Below are positions 7,399 to 10,534 of a DNA stretch of 10,534 nt, one piece after another. This DNA comes from an uncultured Clostridia bacterium (lineage in GTDB: Bacteria > Bacillota > Clostridia > Oscillospirales > Acutalibacteraceae), in assembly GCA_946633275.1 (NCBI GenBank), contig CAMPAT010000007.1, positions 1 through 10,534 on the forward strand, given 5' to 3'. The notes under the pieces are model-generated. The model was not told the DNA's origin, made no database searches, and was given only the letters and a program-made list of their open reading frames with translations. Position 1 is the stretch's first letter, and every line of letters begins with the position of its first letter. A program made the translations under genes and the position numbers.

Positions 7399-7426
7399 GT
7401 ATATAATTGCGCCGCCGTTTTGTCAA
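7398..7426 (-). promoter_or_regulatory. Sigma-A promoter of the glycerophosphotransferase operon
   Basis: Reading leftward, TTGACA (7426-7421) and TATACT (7403-7398) are separated by 17 bp. The expected transcription start is near 7391, about 23 bases before the ATG at 7368. Confidence 0.85.
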
Positions 7427-7505
7427 TAATATAAAATCAGGGGCGCATAACGCGCGTTTCGCGCCGGACTTCTTCAATCACATATCAGCGCAAATCAAAA
7501 TATGT

Positions 7506-7534
7506 TTGACAAATTAATATCGCGGTGTTATTAT
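7506..7534 (+). promoter_or_regulatory. Promoter of the thrS leader and gene
   Basis: TTGACA (7506-7511), a 17-bp spacer and TATTAT (7529-7534) form a good sigma-A promoter. A perfect TATAAT lies at 7538-7543, but its spacing from the -35 box (26 bp) is too long. The start would fall about 7541-7550, just before the conserved T-box 5' end. Confidence 0.75.
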
Positions 7535-7549
7535 ATGTATAATATTAAA

Positions 7550-7760
7550 GCGACGAAGGAAACACAGCAGTTTGACACTACGTTTCAGAGAGTGCTTGGC
7601 AGGTGAGAAAGCACACGCAGACAAATTGTTACCGCTCCTGAGCAGCACACAGGAAATGGTGTGCCGTACGCCTGCGTTAAAGGTATTGAGTGGCGCTTAA
7701 CGCGCAATTCAGGTGGAACCGTGTATATGCACCCTGAAATTCAGGGTGCTTTTTATTTTT
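7550..7760 (+). ncRNA. T-box riboswitch leader, threonine specific
   Basis: A tRNA-sensing attenuator upstream of thrS. The 5' end GCGACGAAGGAAAC resembles the T-box stem I start. The distal stem I hairpin has arms GTGCTT (7592-7597) and AAGCAC (7609-7614), with loop GGCAGGTGAG. The predicted specifier codon is ACC (Thr) at 7631-7633, followed by a purine as expected. Further hairpins lie at 7645-7664 and 7674-7703. The T-box sequence AGGTGGAACCGTG (7711-7723) carries the TGGA bulge that pairs with the uncharged tRNA acceptor end. In the antiterminator, TTCAGG (7708-7713) pairs with CCTGAA (7733-7738). The competing terminator is at 7729-7760. Uncharged tRNA-Thr should favour read-through into thrS. 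Confidence 0.95.
7729..7760 (+). terminator. T-box regulated terminator of thrS
   Basis: Arms GCACCCTGA (7729-7737) and TCAGGGTGC (7741-7749) form a 9-bp stem with a 3-base loop, followed by TTTTTATTTTT (7750-7760). Its 5' arm overlaps the antiterminator segment CCTGAA at 7733-7738, so the two folds exclude each other. Confidence 0.95.
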
Positions 7761-7774
7761 CAAGGAGGAAAATT

Positions 7775-9709
7775 ATGAAAATCACGCTCAAAGACGGCTC
7801 TGTTCTCGAATACAGCGAGGCGAAAACCGCAGCCGACATCACAAAGGATATTTCAATGGGGCTTTACAGAAACGCTACCTGCTGTAAGATTAACGGCGAG
7901 GTTGCAGACCTGCGTACTGTCATCGATGGCGACAGCAGTCTTGAGGTTCTGACATTCGACGACATCGACGGCAAGAAGGCATATAATCACACAGCTTCGC
8001 ACATTATGGCGCAGGCTGTTAAGCGCCTTTATCCCGAAGCAAAGCTGACTATCGGTCCTGCAATCGATAACGGATTTTACTATGACTTCGACGTTGAAAA
8101 TACCTTCTCTCCCGAAGACCTCGAAAAAATCGAGGCTGAGATGAAGAAAATCATCAAGGAAAACCTCGAGCTCGAGCGTTTTGAGCTTCCCGTGGACGAG
8201 GCAATCGCGCTTATGGAAGAAAAGGGCGAGCCTTACAAAATCGAGCTGATTAAGGAGCACGCCGACAAGGGCGAGGCTATCAGCTTCTACAAGCAGGGCG
8301 AATTTACCGAGCTCTGCGCCGGTCCTCACGTTGACAAAACGGGTCATATCAAGGCAAACGCGTTTAAGCTCCTCAGCAACAACGCCGCTTACTGGAGAGG
8401 CGACTCAAAGGGCAAGACGCTTCAGAGAATTTACGGTATCGCTTTCCCGAAGAAAGAGATGCTCGACGAGTATCTGCAGAAGCTTGAAGAAGCAAAAATG
8501 CGCGACCACAGAAAGCTCGGTCACGACCTTCAGCTGTTTATGACAGACGAGCTTGTCGGCAAGGGTATGCCGATGTTTCTGCCTAAGGGCTACACGCTCT
8601 GGAGAATTCTTGAGGATTATATCCGCGATAAGGAAATCAAGTCGGGATATCAGCACGTTCTCACTCCGTGTATCGGCACAGTAGGACTTTATCAGACCTC
8701 GGGACATTGGGAGCATTATCAGAAAAATATGTTCCCGGCTATGGAGGTTGAGGACGAGACATATGTGCTCAGACCGATGAACTGTCCGCACCATATGCGT
8801 ATTTACGCAAACACTCCTCATTCATACAGAAATCTGCCCATAAGAATCGGCGAGATTGCGCACGACTTCCGTTTTGAAGCTTCAGGCACGCTTAAGGGTA
8901 TCGAAAGAGGCAGACACTTCTGTCAGAACGACGCGCACCTTTTCGTGACTCCCGAGCAGATTAAGGACGAGTTCGCAAAGGTAGTCGACCTCATTTTCGA
9001 CACATACAAGGATTTCGGAATTACGGACTACCGTCTTGTACTTTCTCTTCGCGACCCTGACGACACGGAAAAGTATCATCAGGACGACGAGATGTGGAAT
9101 ACTGCCGAAAACGCTCTGCGCGACGTGCTCGATTCACTCGGTCTCGACTATACCGAGGAAATCGGCGAGGCTGCCTTCTACGGACCGAAGCTCGACGTAA
9201 ACGTTACTCCTGCTGTAGGCGCAGAGTACACGCTCTCAACCTGCCAGCTCGACTTCTGTCTGCCTGCTAAGTTCAACCTCACTTACGTTGACAAGGATAA
9301 CACACAGCGCACTCCCGTTGTGCTCCACCGCGCAATTCTCGGCTCGCTCGACAGATTTATGGCATATCTCATCGAGGAAACTATGGGCGCGTTCCCGACC
9401 TGGCTCGCACCTGTTCAGGTTAAATTCCTCCCGATTGCAGACAGACACCAGGACTACGCGCGCGAGATGATTGAGAAGCTCGAAACTGCAGGCGTCCGCT
9501 GCGAGCTTGACGACAGAAGCGAAAAAATCGGCTTCAAAATCCGCAGCGCACAGATGGAAAAAATCCCGTATATGATTCTCGTAGGCGATAAGGATATCGA
9601 GGCAGGCACAATCTCAGTCCGTTCACGCAAGAACGGCGACGAGGGCGCCGCTACAATCGACGAATTCGTAGCAAGAATCACAGAGGAAATCAAAAACAAA
9701 TCAAGATAA
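7775..9709 (+). CDS. thrS: Threonyl-tRNA synthetase
   Basis: A class II aminoacyl-tRNA synthetase that charges tRNA-Thr with threonine in the cytoplasm. It has 644 residues, the usual length, with all domains in order. The TGS domain spans about 1-62. The editing domain has HxxxH (His72, His76) and CAGPH (Cys181, His185), the residues that clear mischarged serine. In the catalytic core, zinc-ligand candidates are Cys337 in NCPHH, His388 in NDAHLF and His518 in VLHRA. Motif 2 lies around FRFEASGTLKGIERGR, and motif 3 is HRAILGSLDRF. The C-terminal anticodon-binding domain starts near 547. The ATG at 7775 follows AAGGAGG (7762-7768) with ideal spacing. An in-frame ATG at 7661 lies inside the T-box RNA and is rejected. 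Expression is controlled by the T-box leader, and a terminator at 9724-9768 ends the single-gene unit. Confidence 0.98.
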   Translation: MKITLKDGSVLEYSEAKTAADITKDISMGLYRNATCCKINGEVADLRTVIDGDSSLEVLTFDDIDGKKAYNHTASHIMAQAVKRLYPEAKLTIGPAIDNGFYYDFDVENTFSPEDLEKIEAEMKKIIKENLELERFELPVDEAIALMEEKGEPYKIELIKEHADKGEAISFYKQGEFTELCAGPHVDKTGHIKANAFKLLSNNAAYWRGDSKGKTLQRIYGIAFPKKEMLDEYLQKLEEAKMRDHRKLGHDLQLFMTDELVGKGMPMFLPKGYTLWRILEDYIRDKEIKSGYQHVLTPCIGTVGLYQTSGHWEHYQKNMFPAMEVEDETYVLRPMNCPHHMRIYANTPHSYRNLPIRIGEIAHDFRFEASGTLKGIERGRHFCQNDAHLFVTPEQIKDEFAKVVDLIFDTYKDFGITDYRLVLSLRDPDDTEKYHQDDEMWNTAENALRDVLDSLGLDYTEEIGEAAFYGPKLDVNVTPAVGAEYTLSTCQLDFCLPAKFNLTYVDKDNTQRTPVVLHRAILGSLDRFMAYLIEETMGAFPTWLAPVQVKFLPIADRHQDYAREMIEKLETAGVRCELDDRSEKIGFKIRSAQMEKIPYMILVGDKDIEAGTISVRSRKNGDEGAATIDEFVARITEEIKNKSR

Positions 9710-9723
9710 TATACTACAGGAAT

Positions 9724-9768
9724 AACACAAGGATTTTGGAACTACAAGTCCTTGTGTTTATTTTTTAA
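9724..9768 (+). terminator. Intrinsic terminator of thrS
   Basis: Arms AACACAAGGA (9724-9733) and TCCTTGTGTT (9749-9758) form a 10-bp perfect stem with a 15-base loop. The T-rich tail TTTATTTTTTAATA follows, 14 bases after the thrS stop. Confidence 0.9.
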
Positions 9769-9804
9769 TAATTTGTAAATCTCGAAAAATCAAAACACAA
9801 TATA

Positions 9805-9833
9805 TTGAAAATTTCAGCGAAATATGGTATAAT
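9805..9833 (+). promoter_or_regulatory. Promoter of the NfeD-family gene
   Basis: TTGAAA (9805-9810), a 17-bp spacer and consensus TATAAT (9828-9833). TGG precedes the -10 box, giving an extended -10 element, and upstream DNA is A-rich. The predicted start near 9840 leaves a leader of about 100 bases. Confidence 0.85.
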
Positions 9834-9873
9834 TAGCACGACATATGGAAAATAAGAAATGTGGGCAGCACAA

Positions 9874-9905
9874 TATAATATGTATATATTTTAATACATA
9901 TTATA
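9874..9905. repeat. 12-bp inverted repeat in the leader of the NfeD-family gene
   Basis: TATAATATGTAT (9874-9885) and its exact reverse complement ATACATATTATA (9894-9905) flank an 8-base A/T spacer. It lies 40-70 bases after the predicted transcription start and ends 36 bases before the ATG. It could be an RNA hairpin or an operator. There is no following U run typical of a terminator, and no known regulator motif was recognised. Confidence 0.6.
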
Positions 9906-9940
9906 GTAGTCCGTATGAATAATATGAAAGGGAGATACGT

Positions 9941-10372
9941 ATGACAGATGTAAAAATGTATGTTGTGTGGGCGGCGCTGATAGTCGCGTTCGGCGTGCTT
10001 GAAGGGATAACCGCTCAGCTTGTGTCAATCTGGTTCGTAATCGGTGCAATCGCCGCGCTGATTGCTCAGCTTCTCGGCGCGACGCTGATAGTACAGATTA
10101 TCGTATTTATCGCAGTAAGCATTATTGCTCTGTTAATCACGCGTCCGCTTGTTCGCAAAAAGCTGAATACCAAGGCAGAAAAAACGAACGCAGACCGATG
10201 CATCGGACAAGAGGCGGTTGTAATCGAAGAAATTGATAACCTCGCTCCGACAGGTCAGGTCAAGGCTGACGGCAAGGTATGGACAGCCCGCTCGGCAAAC
10301 GGCGAAAAGATACCGAAGGACAGTATCGTAACAGTCGAAAAAATCGACGGAGTTAAACTTATTGTTCAATGA
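9941..10372 (+). CDS. NfeD-family membrane protein (short form with C-terminal OB-fold domain)
   Basis: A 143-residue protein of the short NfeD class. The N-terminal ~68 residues are strongly hydrophobic and hold two or three membrane helices (about 7-25, 28-46 and 50-68). A basic stop-transfer segment RPLVRKKLNTK follows. Residues 88-143 read as the family's OB-fold: GQEAVV...APTGQVKADGKVWTARS...IPKDSIVTVEKIDGVKLIV. Short NfeD proteins usually pair with an SPFH/stomatin-like protein encoded next door and are implicated in membrane organisation. The serine-protease domain of long NfeD is absent. ATG at 9941 follows AAAGGGAG. It has its own extended -10 promoter. No clear terminator follows, so the gene after it may be co-transcribed, but the visible start of that gene does not prove an SPFH partner. 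Confidence 0.85.
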   Translation: MTDVKMYVVWAALIVAFGVLEGITAQLVSIWFVIGAIAALIAQLLGATLIVQIIVFIAVSIIALLITRPLVRKKLNTKAEKTNADRCIGQEAVVIEEIDNLAPTGQVKADGKVWTARSANGEKIPKDSIVTVEKIDGVKLIVQ

Positions 10373-10478
10373 TAAATTGACAGTAGGCTTTGCCTATACT
10401 CAATCAATATATGATCGGAGCGAAGCGACCCGAAATTCATCATTCATCATTAATAATTCATAATTAAAGTAGATAATC
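10373..10478 (+). repeat. Intergenic element with a 7-bp tandem repeat
   Basis: After the NfeD stop there is a small hairpin TAGGC-TTT-GCCTA (10384-10396) without a U tail. A direct repeat AGCGA-AGCGA (10419-10428) follows inside TCGG...CCGA. Then comes a heptamer array ATTCATC, ATTCATC, ATTAATA, ATTCATA (10435-10462) with a decayed fifth unit ATTAAAG (10463-10469). No coding frame is supported here. The mix of hairpin, GC-rich core and AT heptamers looks like a dispersed intergenic repeat. One window cannot show dispersal. Confidence 0.5.
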
Positions 10479-10534
10479 ATGGGACCAATGAAAAAATATA
10501 AAATCACAAAATACTTCAACATCGCGGTAATCAT
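10479..10534 (+). CDS. Possible start of a further gene, cut by the window end
   Basis: ATG at 10479, or the in-frame ATG at 10488, opens a frame that runs to the end of the window: MGPMKKYKITKYFNIAVI. A lysine-rich start running into hydrophobic residues would suit a membrane or secreted protein. No good ribosome binding site precedes either ATG. The product cannot be named from 18 codons. Confidence 0.4.
   Translation, partial: MGPMKKYKITKYFNIAVI

Noticed and set aside
7661..7774. In-frame upstream ATG that would extend ThrRS by 38 residues
   Set aside because: The extension overlaps the T-box antiterminator and terminator. The ATG at 7775 has an ideal AAGGAGG and gives the normal N-terminus.
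7853..8347. 164-codon open frame on the - strand within thrS
   Set aside because: It is antisense to the TGS and editing domains of a clear ThrRS, with no promoter or ribosome binding site.
9833..9839. TTAGCAC near the nfeD transcription start, resembling a CIRCE half-site
   Set aside because: No matching GTGCTAA arm at the 9-base spacing follows, so it is not a CIRCE operator.
10384..10396. TAGGC-TTT-GCCTA hairpin as a terminator for nfeD
   Set aside because: The stem is only 5 bp and is followed by TACTCAATC, with no U tract.
10435..10469. Heptamer array considered as a CRISPR
   Set aside because: The units are 7 bp and contiguous without spacers, and no cas gene is present.
1..10534. 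A novel multi-gene defence or mobile system
   Set aside because: All long supported genes belong to known housekeeping or envelope families, and I found no transposase, integrase, toxin-antitoxin pair, nuclease or phage gene.

Overview
The window looks like chromosomal DNA from a low-to-moderate-GC, Gram-positive Firmicute. A Clostridia member of the Ruminococcaceae/Oscillospiraceae type is my best guess, but this is an inference without a database search. The supporting evidence is a T-box riboswitch controlling a tRNA synthetase gene, a CIRCE (HrcA) operator, teichoic-acid-type CDP-glycerol glycerophosphotransferases, strong Shine-Dalgarno sequences and near-consensus sigma-A promoters. Almost every long open frame is a recognisable housekeeping or envelope gene, and genes are tightly packed.

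Layout. Positions 1-2776 (+) hold the 3' part of rsmA/ksgA (16S rRNA dimethyladenosine transferase), a MATE-family efflux transporter and a small protein resembling a degenerate GNAT acetyltransferase. They are separated by +1 and -1 nt, so they form one translationally coupled unit. It ends in a perfect hairpin (2784-2815) shared with the convergent htpG gene. Positions 2817-4779 (-) hold htpG (bacterial Hsp90) with a TTG start, a consensus promoter and a perfect CIRCE operator at the predicted transcription start. Positions 4792-7426 (-) form a two-gene operon of tandemly duplicated CDP-glycerol glycerophosphotransferase-family proteins with its own promoter and terminator. Positions 7506-9768 (+) form the thrS unit: promoter, threonine T-box leader with an ACC specifier, threonyl-tRNA synthetase and terminator. 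Positions 9805-10372 (+) hold a promoter, a leader with a 12-bp inverted repeat and a short NfeD-family membrane protein. The last ~160 bases carry an intergenic sequence with a 7-bp tandem repeat and the possible start of another gene.

How it fits together. The genes serve ribosome maturation, tRNA charging, protein folding, efflux and envelope polymer synthesis. They are neighbours rather than one pathway. The regulatory content is the richest part: CIRCE heat-shock control of htpG, tRNA-sensing attenuation of thrS, and several intergenic inverted or tandem repeats. I see no CRISPR array, transposase, phage gene, rRNA or tRNA, and no convincing unknown multi-gene system. The best leads for something undescribed are the GNAT-like protein that lacks its acetyl-CoA motif, the paralogous glycerophosphotransferase pair outside a visible teichoic-acid cluster, and the heptamer-repeat intergenic element.
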